Assembly (NCBI GenBank): GCA_003505715.1 | Contig: DNXU01000331.1 | Coordinates: 1-8,317 of the forward strand | Source of the DNA: Cyanobacteria bacterium UBA8803 | GTDB lineage: Bacteria > Cyanobacteriota > Cyanobacteriia > Cyanobacteriales > Coleofasciculaceae | Length of the DNA stretch: 8,317 bases | Direction of reading: 5' to 3' | Part shown: piece by piece, positions 1-6,230 of the stretch | How positions within the stretch are numbered: position 1 is the first letter of the stretch | How the letters are laid out: each line of letters starts with the position of its first letter | Position numbers and translations under genes: made by a program | The notes under the pieces: model-generated | Seen by the model: the letters and a program-made list of their open reading frames with translations, nothing else | What the model was told of the DNA's origin: nothing | Databases searched by the model: none

Positions 1-39
1 ATTGGTGATGGGTGATGGGTGATTGGTGATTGGTGATTG
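1..39. repeat. 7-bp tandem repeat, STRR type
   Basis: About five and a half in-phase copies of ATTGGTG or ATGGGTG run from the window edge to base 39, so the array probably continues outside the window. Degenerate heptamer arrays of this kind (STRRs) are common between genes in filamentous cyanobacteria. The same ATGGGTG unit recurs in the array at 8116-8199. No coding function is seen. Confidence 0.85.
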
Positions 40-44
40 TGCAT

Positions 45-140
45 CCCTCACCTCCTCACTCCCTCCCCTCCTCACTCCCTCATCCCCTCACTCCCTCATC
101 CCCTCATCCCCTCACCCCCTCATCCCCTCACCTCCTCAAG
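45..140. repeat. 8-bp pyrimidine-rich tandem repeat, twelve units
   Basis: Twelve octamers lie in exact phase; the commonest are CCCTCATC, CCCTCACC and TCCTCACT. The plus strand is almost pure pyrimidine and the minus strand almost pure purine, a composition that can form triplex or slipped structures. The last unit (133-140, TCCTCAAG) supplies the TGA stop codon of the small minus-strand gene at 136-375. The array follows the heptamer array after only five bases but has a different period and a different sequence. Confidence 0.85.
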
Positions 141-375
141 CTGAGGCTAGACTTTCCCAGGTTTGGGCAACAATGTCACTGAGCCAGCGCCTTTGCGCCT
201 GATCCAACAGACCATCTTCTGCCAGCACTTCAGCGATGAGATCGTCGAGGGACTGCCCTTGTTGGCGAGCTATCAGAATGATACCGACAATCGCTGCCGC
301 CACTAATTCTTCATTAACGGGTTTTTGACGCAAGGCCACAATTTCTTGAGAGCTAACTGGGATGGGATAATTCAT
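136..375 (-). CDS. small hypothetical protein, 79 aa
   Basis: I do not recognise a characterised family. The protein starts MNYPIPVSSQEI, has an alanine- and isoleucine-rich helix at about residues 25-37 (ELVAAAIVGIILIA), then an acidic amphipathic stretch (DDLIAEVLAEDG), and ends QRRWLSDIVAQTWESL. The hydrophobic part is short and flanked by charged residues, so it reads as a soluble, all-helical small protein rather than a membrane protein. Ordered composition and low repetitiveness make it look like a real gene. The ATG at 373-375 has no clear Shine-Dalgarno sequence, which is common in cyanobacteria. It is divergent from the cruA-like gene, and its stop codon lies inside the last octamer of the adjacent tandem array. 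A conserved cyanobacterial protein of unknown function is the most I can infer. Confidence 0.65.
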   Translation of the reverse strand: MNYPIPVSSQEIVALRQKPVNEELVAAAIVGIILIARQQGQSLDDLIAEVLAEDGLLDQAQRRWLSDIVAQTWESLASA

Positions 376-534
376 GGCTAGTTAACAATGGCACCCTCAC
401 CTTAACAAAACTGAGAATAATGTAAACTTTCTTTAACAATATTAAACAAATTCAGTATCCGCAAGTTTAGCGTATTTCGATCCCGAACTGCCTCCGTCTT
501 GCTGGCTACTCCTTTAGACACTCAGATTACGCCG
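376..534. promoter_or_regulatory. divergent intergenic region with TTAACAA repeats
   Basis: This AT-rich gap separates the starts of the small minus-strand gene and the cruA-like gene and must hold both promoters. The heptamer TTAACAA occurs three times in the same orientation, at 382-388, 402-408 and 433-439, with a variant (TTAAACAA) at 442-449. The steps of 20 and 31 bp are close to two and three helical turns, which suits repeated binding of one protein on one DNA face. They do not match the two-base-spaced HLR1 box of RpaB closely. No convincing -35/-10 pair can be assigned. Confidence 0.35.
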
Positions 535-2655
535 ATGAAAGAACTTCTCTACGTAGAAATACCTAGCCCAGATACAGAGGCCATCCGTATCTGGTTACAA
601 CAGGACTGGCAGCAAGAGCGGGGGAAGAAAATTATCACCCCTGATGGCATCCGCTTGCAATTTGAGAATACTCGTACTGAAAATTACGCTACATCGGACA
701 GTGCCGCGATTCCGGAAATCTCGGTATTTATTTGGTCAGTGCAGCGAACCACCTACCTCAAAGCCTTTCGTTGGGCTGAGCGAGCCATTCCTGGGGAACG
801 CCAAATCCTGCAACATCTTACAACTAGTTTGCGCCGTCAATTCCCCTACCACTATCCGGAACCACCTGCTGTCCTAGTATCCAAGCAATCCATCTTTGAG
901 GCATTGGCACCGTATTATCCCCGAACCGTCCATTTCTTCCAAAAAATGCCCAATGGAGAATACGACCTCAACCGCGTCTATTGGTGGGAGCAGCGGTGGC
1001 GCGAGAGTGTCCGCAATCCCCAGCAACCCAAGCGAGTTTTATTTAATCGAACAGGAGAAGAGGATAAGACTGGAAGCAGTGGGGAGCAAGAGCATGTCTC
1101 TCCCACCTACGACCTAATATATATCGGTGGTGCTTTGGGCGTCATCCACGCCGCTGTCATGGCGCAGCGAGGTTACCGGGTACTACTAGTAGAACGCCTA
1201 CCCTTTGGGCGGATGAACCGGGAGTGGAATATTTCGCGGCAGGAGTTCCAAAGCCTGATCGATTTGGGCTTATTTACCCCAGCTGAGTTTGAAAGCGTTA
1301 TTGCCAGGGAATACATCGACGGATTCAATAAATTCTTTGATGGCAACAACCCACCCCACCTGAGAGCCGCCATCCTCCACACGCCAACGGTACTTAACAT
1401 AGCCTTAGATTCTGAGAAATTCCTACAGCTGTGTGGTGAAAAGCTTAAAAAAGCAGGGGGAGAAATCTGGGACGAGACCGAGTTTCTGCAAGCAGAGATT
1501 ACCTCAGAGCAGGCGATCGTCAGCCTGAAACACCTGCCAACCAAATGCGATCGCCAAGTGCAGGGACGTTTGTTAGTAGATGCTATGGGTACTGCCTCAC
1601 CCATTGCGTGGCAACTCAATGGGGGTCGCGCTTTTGATAGTGTCTGCCCGACAGTAGGTGCTGTTATTGCTAAGGGGTTTGAACCAGGGGTCTGGGATAG
1701 TAATTATGGCGACGTTCTCAACAGTCACGGCGATATTTCCCGAGGGCGTCAGCTGATTTGGGAGTTGTTTCCTGGTGCCGACGAAGAACTTACCTTTTAT
1801 TTATTCCATTACCATCAGGTCAACGCTGAGAATCCCGGCTCCTTATTAGAAATGTATGAAGACTTTTTCACCATTCTGCCAGAGTACCGCCGCTGCGATA
1901 TGGAAAAGCTGGTGTGGAAGAAGGCGACCTTCGGTTATATCCCCGGACATTTTAGCGTTGGCAGTCGCGATCGCACAGTAGCCTTCGATCGACTCATTGC
2001 CATTGGCGATGCTGCTTCACTCCAGTCTCCCCTGATCTTCACCGGCTTTGGCTCCCTAGTGCGCAATCTTTACCGCTTAACCGATCTATTAGATACCGCC
2101 CTAAGGCACAATCTGCTCAGTGCCCAAGATTTAAATCAGATTCGCGCCTATCAAAGCAATATCTCCGTCACCTGGCTATTTTCAAAAGGCATGATGGTGC
2201 CAACGGGTTATCACCTGCCACCCCAAAGGATTAACGCCATGCTCAATACTTTCTTTGGGTTGCTAGCCAACGAACCCCCAGAAGTGGCCGACGATTTTAT
2301 CAAAGACCGCTTTAGTTGGTTAACCTTCAATCGACTGGCTCTAAAAGCGGCTCGGCAAAACCCCACCCTCATCCTGTGGATTTGGGAAATGGCAGGTGCC
2401 AAAGATTTCTTGCGGTGGATCGGCAGTTACTTCAGTTTCACACTTTATACCTTAGTCAGTTGGTTACTTGGGGTTTACCCTGAGCATAGCCGAAGGGGTT
2501 GGTTCCCTGGTTTGCTCCAGCGCATACAGCCTTGGCTGGAAAAGCACTATCCAAAAGTGTGGCTGCGCTTGTTGGCTCAAAGCTACGCCCTTACCACTGG
2601 CATGGGGCGTCCAGAAAAGTTTAACAAAATCGCGGAATTCCCCATCCCTCTATAG
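535..2655 (+). CDS. cruA: CruA-type lycopene cyclase (FAD-dependent)
   Basis: This FAD-dependent oxidoreductase-fold protein is most like the cyanobacterial CruA lycopene cyclases, which cyclise the ends of lycopene to beta-ionone rings for beta-carotene, probably at the membrane. An N-terminal extension of about 190 residues precedes the dinucleotide-binding fold at residues 192-221 (IGGALG, with the ribose-binding acidic residue near E220). The family hallmark NREWNISR follows at 228-235. A second flavin-contact motif, AIGDAASLQSP, starts at 489, with FTGFG after it. Length from ATG is 706 aa. A TTG at 499 opens the same frame 12 codons earlier; the ATG at 535 (MKELLYVEIP) is preferred because nothing before it looks conserved, and neither start has a clear Shine-Dalgarno. 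Residues 661-667 (PEHSRRG) come from an inserted DNA repeat. The paralogue CruP is the main alternative; the long N-terminal extension and recalled motif similarity favour CruA, but this was not tested by alignment. Confidence 0.78.
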   Translation: MKELLYVEIPSPDTEAIRIWLQQDWQQERGKKIITPDGIRLQFENTRTENYATSDSAAIPEISVFIWSVQRTTYLKAFRWAERAIPGERQILQHLTTSLRRQFPYHYPEPPAVLVSKQSIFEALAPYYPRTVHFFQKMPNGEYDLNRVYWWEQRWRESVRNPQQPKRVLFNRTGEEDKTGSSGEQEHVSPTYDLIYIGGALGVIHAAVMAQRGYRVLLVERLPFGRMNREWNISRQEFQSLIDLGLFTPAEFESVIAREYIDGFNKFFDGNNPPHLRAAILHTPTVLNIALDSEKFLQLCGEKLKKAGGEIWDETEFLQAEITSEQAIVSLKHLPTKCDRQVQGRLLVDAMGTASPIAWQLNGGRAFDSVCPTVGAVIAKGFEPGVWDSNYGDVLNSHGDISRGRQLIWELFPGADEELTFYLFHYHQVNAENPGSLLEMYEDFFTILPEYRRCDMEKLVWKKATFGYIPGHFSVGSRDRTVAFDRLIAIGDAASLQSPLIFTGFGSLVRNLYRLTDLLDTALRHNLLSAQDLNQIRAYQSNISVTWLFSKGMMVPTGYHLPPQRINAMLNTFFGLLANEPPEVADDFIKDRFSWLTFNRLALKAARQNPTLILWIWEMAGAKDFLRWIGSYFSFTLYTLVSWLLGVYPEHSRRGWFPGLLQRIQPWLEKHYPKVWLRLLAQSYALTTGMGRPEKFNKIAEFPIPL
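2478..2497. repeat. intragenic interspersed palindromic repeat
   Basis: The 20 bases CCCTGAGCATAGCCGAAGGG form an imperfect palindrome: CCCT pairs with AGGG, and AGC pairs inside. It resembles an interspersed element that I recall as CCCTGAGCGTAGTCGAAGGG in many cyanobacterial and other bacterial genomes. Here it lies inside the cruA-like gene and is read in frame as PEHSRRG. The peptide falls between the predicted last hydrophobic segment and the conserved-looking tail (QPWLEKHYP), which suggests a tolerated insertion into a loop. Confidence 0.65.
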
Positions 2656-2673
2656 GGTGGGGATGGATAGCGA

Positions 2674-2708
2674 GTCAAAGTAGTGGACTCGATGTCCACT
2701 ACTTTGAC
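2674..2708. repeat. perfect 15-bp hairpin at IS200/IS605 remnant
   Basis: Left arm 2674-2688 (GTCAAAGTAGTGGAC) is the exact reverse complement of right arm 2694-2708, with a five-base loop, TCGAT. No T-run follows on either strand, so it is not a classic intrinsic terminator. The right arm overlaps the last codons and stop of the TnpA remnant. IS200/IS605 elements have subterminal hairpins recognised by TnpA as single-stranded DNA, and this position, just outside tnpA, fits such an end. It may also slow transcription leaving cruA, 18 bp upstream. Confidence 0.7.
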
Positions 2709-2830
2709 AATTTACCACCAGATTGCTCTTGAATGTATTTTTTGACTACCTCTAACGGTGCGCCTCCACAGGAAACAATACATTTTGAGTCATGCCATAA
2801 TTTAGCTTTGTCTCCCCAATATGTCTTCCA
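2699..2830 (-). pseudogene. tnpA: TnpA (Y1 transposase) C-terminal remnant
   Basis: Reading from 2830 down to the TAG at 2701-2699 gives 43 residues that match the C-terminus of IS200/IS605 TnpA: WKTYWGDKAKLWHDSK, then GGAPLEVVKKYIQEQ. In this family the Tyr of the KKYI helix is the DNA-cleaving nucleophile and the Gln four residues later helps bind the metal; here these are Y32 and Q36 of the fragment. The frame is closed by TGA just before W1, and I find no HUH motif or N-terminal half in any frame up to the tnpB start. An intact TnpA is about 130-150 aa, and only 200 bp separate its stop from the tnpB start, so about two thirds of the gene is gone. The remnant cannot be active. The longer minus-strand frame across 2752-3063 is a shadow reading. 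Confidence 0.75.
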
Positions 2831-2898
2831 TCATGGATTGCGATAATATCATTGTATTGAGCGAATTCGACCGAAGCAAGTAAGGGGGTGGGCAGTGC

Positions 2899-3441
2899 AT
2901 GGCAACTAGAAGGCATACGTTTCGACTCTATCCCAGCAAAGCACAAGAAAAGAGGCTTTTCGAGGCACGTCGAATTCATTGCTATCTCTATAATGCCTGT
3001 GTTGCTCATCGTCGCTATGAATGGAGAGCAAACAAACGTAGTGTCTCGTATTTCGAGCAGCAAAACTGTTTGCCTGAGTTCAAGAAGTTTTGGGTTGAGT
3101 TTGCTTACCTAAACTCTCTGAGCTGGCAATCAACTGTTAAGCGTGTTGACTTAGCCTACAATGCCTTCTTTCAGGGAATAAGGAAGTTACCTAAATTCAA
3201 ATCAATCCAGAAGTATTCGGGGTGGACTTATCCATCATTACCCGAAAAATCGGGATGGAAAGTTGATAGCAATGGCAAGCATGGAAGACTGACTCTTAGA
3301 GACTTGGGTATTACCCTCAAAATGAGAGGGCAAGCCAAGAACTGGGGACAACCTTCTACACTCACTTTGGCTAAGGACATATCTGTGAAGATAACAATAT
3401 CAGTCACTAAACCCACCCCTACAGATATTATGGGTGTTTAA
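2899..3441 (+). pseudogene. tnpB: TnpB N-terminal remnant (IS200/IS605)
   Basis: The 180-aa product matches the N-terminal half of TnpB, the RNA-guided nuclease of IS200/IS605 elements and ancestor of Cas12. Visible hallmarks are the start RRHTFRLYPSKAQEKRL, LYNAC at 30-34, LPKFKSIQKYSGWTYPS at 97-113, and LTLRDLGITLKM followed by GQPSTLTL at 131-157. TnpB is usually about 370-420 aa. Here the frame ends IMGV-stop, just where the RuvC-I motif (GxDxG-like) should begin, so the RuvC domain, the zinc ribbon and the 3' guide-RNA region are missing. Sequence after the stop does not resume TnpB in any frame that I could follow. The ATG at 2899 has a purine-rich stretch (AAGGGGGTGGG) upstream. It is divergent from the tnpA remnant, the usual IS605-type order. 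The retained part could bind nucleic acid at most. Confidence 0.85.
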
Positions 3442-3570
3442 CCGGACTTGATATTATTTAAGTGCGATCGCAAATACCACTTGCTCACCTGCTTACGGCA
3501 ATCAGGATTCGCTTTAATCTTCTCAACTTCGACTTCTACATCGCACTGCTACCTTGAACCCGACTCAGAA
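3442..3570. other. gap holding a short minus-strand reading frame
   Basis: This 129-bp gap lies between the truncated tnpB and the DUF1772-like gene. It holds one HIP1 site (3464-3471) and, on the minus strand, an open stretch of about 35 codons ending in TAA next to the tnpB stop, with residues such as EVEKIKANPDCRKQVSKWYL. The amino-acid mix looks protein-like, but there is no start codon or recognised family. It may be the tail of a gene cut by the same rearrangement that truncated tnpB. No terminator is evident. Confidence 0.3.
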
Positions 3571-4044
3571 TCATGAGCTAAGCGTAATCAGAAAAATGAC
3601 AAATGAACTACCTGAAGCACATACACGAACAATGTTAAGGATATACCATTGCTGAAGTACAGCTTGCCAATCTATAGGTAGAGTTTTACTTGTCCAACCT
3701 AAGATTTGATCGTACAAAGGTTCATTGAGAAAGCGAGACACCAAAAACATCCCCACAAAAAAGATCGTGATGCCCATGCTGGCAAGTCTAAACCCCAGCC
3801 AATTTGAAGATTGATAGAAGCCAAATAGCGTTGGCAGAGGAGCTAGGATTGAGGTAACCATCAGCGTCACATTAAGCGGCGATCGCCGTGCCACGCTCAG
3901 GAATCTTTGCATCACTTCAACATACTCCGTTGCAGATAATTGATTGAGTATTGGCTGAAAGATCAACAGCATGGTCAGCAATAGCCCTGTAAATAATCCA
4001 GTCGAAATCGTTGCAATACCAAGGGGAATGGGAAATAGACACAT
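3571..4044 (-). CDS. DUF1772-like (anthrone oxygenase-like) membrane protein
   Basis: This 157-aa integral membrane protein has four predicted segments, at about residues 9-33, 57-78, 83-105 and 137-155. It has the DUF1772 pattern: a polar NEPLYDQI after the third segment (residues 107-114, like the family's NxPLN), then DWQAVLQQW and NIVR at 137-140 leading into the last segment. The characterised members are fungal anthrone oxygenases, which oxidise anthrones to anthraquinones; most bacterial members are uncharacterised, so the substrate here is unknown. The ATG at 4042-4044 has a good ribosome-binding site (GAGGAAAG, about five bases upstream). It begins 41 bp after the stop of the TerB-Coq4 gene on the same strand, consistent with a two-gene operon. 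Length is normal for the family. The family call rests on the C-terminal motif and topology and is moderately secure. Confidence 0.65.
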   Translation of the reverse strand: MCLFPIPLGIATISTGLFTGLLLTMLLIFQPILNQLSATEYVEVMQRFLSVARRSPLNVTLMVTSILAPLPTLFGFYQSSNWLGFRLASMGITIFFVGMFLVSRFLNEPLYDQILGWTSKTLPIDWQAVLQQWYILNIVRVCASGSSFVIFLITLSS

Positions 4045-4085
4045 CGCTCTTTCCTCAGAAATGTCGATCTGAAATCACAAAAGCG

Positions 4086-5066
4086 CTACAGAGTGCTGTA
4101 AAATAAGGATTTTGGCAATGAAGGGGGGCAAAATGGAGGAATGCCGTAGCGATCACGCAATTCTTCCAGTGGCTGATCCACAACCTCCCAAAAATTCCAG
4201 CGATCGGATAAATCAATCTTGCAGGCGGCTCCCCGTTGCACTGCATGGAGAACCAGCGGGATATCAAACAATCCCTCAGAAGGATCTGCTACGGGCGTAA
4301 TTTTGAGGCCCCAGTGAAACTGCAAAATGACAAACAGCAGAAATGTAAATCCATCATGACGCATAAACCCCGCCTGAAAGGCTCCCTGCTGAATTTCGTG
4401 TTCTGGGCTGGTATCGTAACCCGAAAGGATATGTCCTAAGTCATGAAATACGAGGCGTTCTGGAATGCCACCCGCTTCCCCTGGAAAGGGAAAGTGATTT
4501 TGGGTGTAGTGTTCCCAAAAGGCATAGCCCAATGTCCCTGGGGGTAACTGTCCAAGCTGATGATATTTTTGGGCGACTGCTGGATCGTCACCTCCCTTGA
4601 AGAATAGCGGCTCAACAATCTTTTTGACTCCAGCAATCCCCTCCTCATGCAACGCGGGTACCACGATTTTGCTCATCATGCGCCGCATCATGTCGAATCG
4701 AGCTAGCATTTGATGACCGCTTGCTGCCTCCTGGAGCACTCGTAATCCTTGCTCATGAACTGAGAGAGCAGTTGCCAGAGATCGCAGTGCTTTCTGCTGA
4801 TGAGGAGTTGTCTCACCATCCACCATTGCCATCACGATTGCCATTTGCAGTAGCCGTTTGCGATGATGTGGATTTATGATTCCCTGAGCAATCTGAGACA
4901 GAGTAGTAGATGACTCTGCAATTTTTGGATCGCTTTGATGCAGAGCAGCGATGACCTGTAACAACTGCTGTTCACGCGGTGTGAGTGCGTCTGGATTGGC
5001 GGCAATATTGGTGAGCGATCGCAGAACTAAGGGTAATTCTGGCGGGGAAAAAATGGCAATATCCAT
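4086..5066 (-). CDS. TerB-like / Coq4-family protein
   Basis: The 326-aa protein has two parts. Residues ~20-105 are all-helical and TerB-like (MAIVMAMVDGETTPHQQKAL at 75-94, with the acidic DGE turn typical of TerB). Residues ~170-315 resemble Coq4: LPPGTLGYAFWEHY at 174-187, then the metal-binding signature HDxxHx11E as H208, D209, H212 and E224. Eukaryotic Coq4 is a ubiquinone-synthesis protein reported to act in oxidative decarboxylation of the ring C1 position. Cyanobacteria lack ubiquinone, so the substrate here must differ or be a related quinone. No signal peptide or membrane segment is evident. The start ATG at 5064-5066 has GAGG eight bases upstream. It is probably the first gene of an operon with the DUF1772-like gene and is divergent from the AraC regulator. 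The Coq4 assignment is well supported by the complete motif; the TerB assignment is weaker. Confidence 0.78.
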   Translation of the reverse strand: MDIAIFSPPELPLVLRSLTNIAANPDALTPREQQLLQVIAALHQSDPKIAESSTTLSQIAQGIINPHHRKRLLQMAIVMAMVDGETTPHQQKALRSLATALSVHEQGLRVLQEAASGHQMLARFDMMRRMMSKIVVPALHEEGIAGVKKIVEPLFFKGGDDPAVAQKYHQLGQLPPGTLGYAFWEHYTQNHFPFPGEAGGIPERLVFHDLGHILSGYDTSPEHEIQQGAFQAGFMRHDGFTFLLFVILQFHWGLKITPVADPSEGLFDIPLVLHAVQRGAACKIDLSDRWNFWEVVDQPLEELRDRYGIPPFCPPSLPKSLFYSTL

Positions 5067-5194
5067 ATCACTGGCCTCAATGATTGATAGCTTTAAATTA
5101 CGATTTGGTAGTGCGTTCAGACAGTGACCAAACCTGTCGAAAAACTTGACTTAAAACGTCAATCATTCGTCGGCAGAGAGCCGGGGAGCGTTTC
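5067..5194. promoter_or_regulatory. divergent promoter region with inverted repeats
   Basis: This region separates the TerB-Coq4 operon from the AraC-type regulator gene. A 9-bp sequence, AATGATTGA at 5079-5087, recurs inverted as TCAATCATT at 5159-5167, close to the two start codons and 80 bp apart. A shorter inverted pair, GACAG (5120-5124) and CTGTC (5134-5138), lies at the centre. TTGACT at 5146-5151 could be a -35 for the regulator, without an obvious -10. The arrangement suits binding of the regulator to its own divergent promoter, possibly with looping, but this is inference. Confidence 0.4.
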
Positions 5195-6220
5195 ATGCAC
5201 AATACTGTCTCAGTCAAACTCGTGCAGAGCATTTTAGAGGCTGCTGCTAACTGTACTCTGAACACCGATGCTATCTTGACTGCCCTTAAGCTCGACCCAA
5301 CCTGCTTAGACGATGTGGATGGGAGGATTTCCCACGAACAGTTTTGCGCCCTTTGGCAAGAGATTGCTCACCGATCTCGGATTGGATCTGGTGTCACATC
5401 ACTCACCCCCGCGATTGGTTTGCAGATGGCAGAAGCAGCAAGACCAAAAACCTGGGATGTGTTGGGTTACGCAATGCACAGTAGTGCCACACTGGGAGAG
5501 GCATTTGAGCGCTTAGTGCGTTACTCTCGCCTTAGACATACGGGAGCCGAATTTACTTTTGAGGTTCAGCATGATATTGCCCGAGTTACAATGGCAATTC
5601 CCAACACTACTATTCCCCCTAGTTACGCCATGTGCGAGTGGGTGGGAGCGCACTTTTTTCTGGTTAGTCGTCAGTTAACTGGGTTGAACCTCGTGCCCCT
5701 ACAAATGGGGTTTCAACACGCTAAACCAGATGACTTGTCGGCTTATAATCGCCTCTTTCGTTCTCCCTTATTCTTCGATCAGCCTGTTAACGAAATGAGA
5801 CTGGATGCAAAATTAATGCAACATCCTTTGGTAAAAGCAGATCCAGGACTCTCCACTATTCTCGATCGCCATGCTGAGGAACTATTAGCTCGACTGCCAC
5901 AAACTGAAAGCTTTCTCGATATTGTGCATCGACTGATGAGTCAAGGATTGCGAGGGGGAGATCCGAGTTTGACAGCGATCGCTCAACAGTTAGGCTATGC
6001 GCCCCGTACCCTACAACGGAAGCTCCAGGAAGCAGGTACGTCTTACTATACGTTGCTGGATGAGATGCGCCGAGAGCTTTCTTTCTACTATTTACGAGAA
6101 GCACACATTGCTGTGAGCGAGGTCGCTTTTTTGTTAGGCTTTTCAGAGACAAGTGCTTTTCACCGGGCGTTTCGTCGTTGGACAGGTGTTTCTCCTGGTG
6201 AGTTTCGCCGCAGGGCTTGA
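5195..6220 (+). CDS. AraC-family transcriptional regulator
   Basis: The 341-aa protein has the two-domain plan of AraC regulators with a PF12625-type N-terminal ligand/dimerisation domain (about residues 15-210, including WDVLGYAMHSSATLGEAFERL at 87-107) and a C-terminal double helix-turn-helix (about 258-340). The first helix-turn-helix is SLTAIAQQLGYAPRTLQRKL; the second is VSEVAFLLGFSETSAFHRAF, followed by the family's closing GVSPGEFRR. The intact DNA-binding domain implies a functional cytoplasmic regulator, often an activator that responds to a small metabolite. The ligand is unknown. The ATG at 5195 has GGGGAG about nine bases upstream. It is divergent from the TerB-Coq4/DUF1772 pair, which makes that operon the likeliest target, and its stop lies only ten bases from the convergent GST stop. 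Confidence 0.92.
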   Translation: MHNTVSVKLVQSILEAAANCTLNTDAILTALKLDPTCLDDVDGRISHEQFCALWQEIAHRSRIGSGVTSLTPAIGLQMAEAARPKTWDVLGYAMHSSATLGEAFERLVRYSRLRHTGAEFTFEVQHDIARVTMAIPNTTIPPSYAMCEWVGAHFFLVSRQLTGLNLVPLQMGFQHAKPDDLSAYNRLFRSPLFFDQPVNEMRLDAKLMQHPLVKADPGLSTILDRHAEELLARLPQTESFLDIVHRLMSQGLRGGDPSLTAIAQQLGYAPRTLQRKLQEAGTSYYTLLDEMRRELSFYYLREAHIAVSEVAFLLGFSETSAFHRAFRRWTGVSPGEFRRRA

Positions 6221-6230
6221 TATTAAACAC

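Noticed and set aside
45..140. CRISPR array
   Set aside because: The units are contiguous octamers with no spacers, so this is a simple tandem repeat.
499..534. TTG at 499 as the cruA start
   Set aside because: It adds 12 residues with no motif, uses a rare start codon and has no ribosome-binding site; the ATG at 535 begins the conserved-looking N-terminus.
1173..1619. A 148-codon minus-strand open frame
   Set aside because: It lies wholly inside the cruA-like gene, opposite strongly conserved motifs, and its translation has the low-complexity look of an antisense shadow.
2674..2708. Intrinsic terminator of cruA
   Set aside because: The stem is strong, but neither strand has a T-run after it, and its position next to the tnpA remnant fits an IS hairpin better.
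2752..3063. A 103-codon minus-strand open frame that could be taken as a complete tnpA
   Set aside because: Its translation lacks TnpA motifs; the real TnpA C-terminus is in a different frame at 2699-2830, and this frame also runs antisense to the start of tnpB.
2899..3441. A Cas12 or TnpB-derived regulator kept for a new role
   Set aside because: Known repurposed TnpB proteins keep a full-length or near full-length fold; here the whole RuvC half is gone and the partner tnpA is also broken, so decay is simpler.
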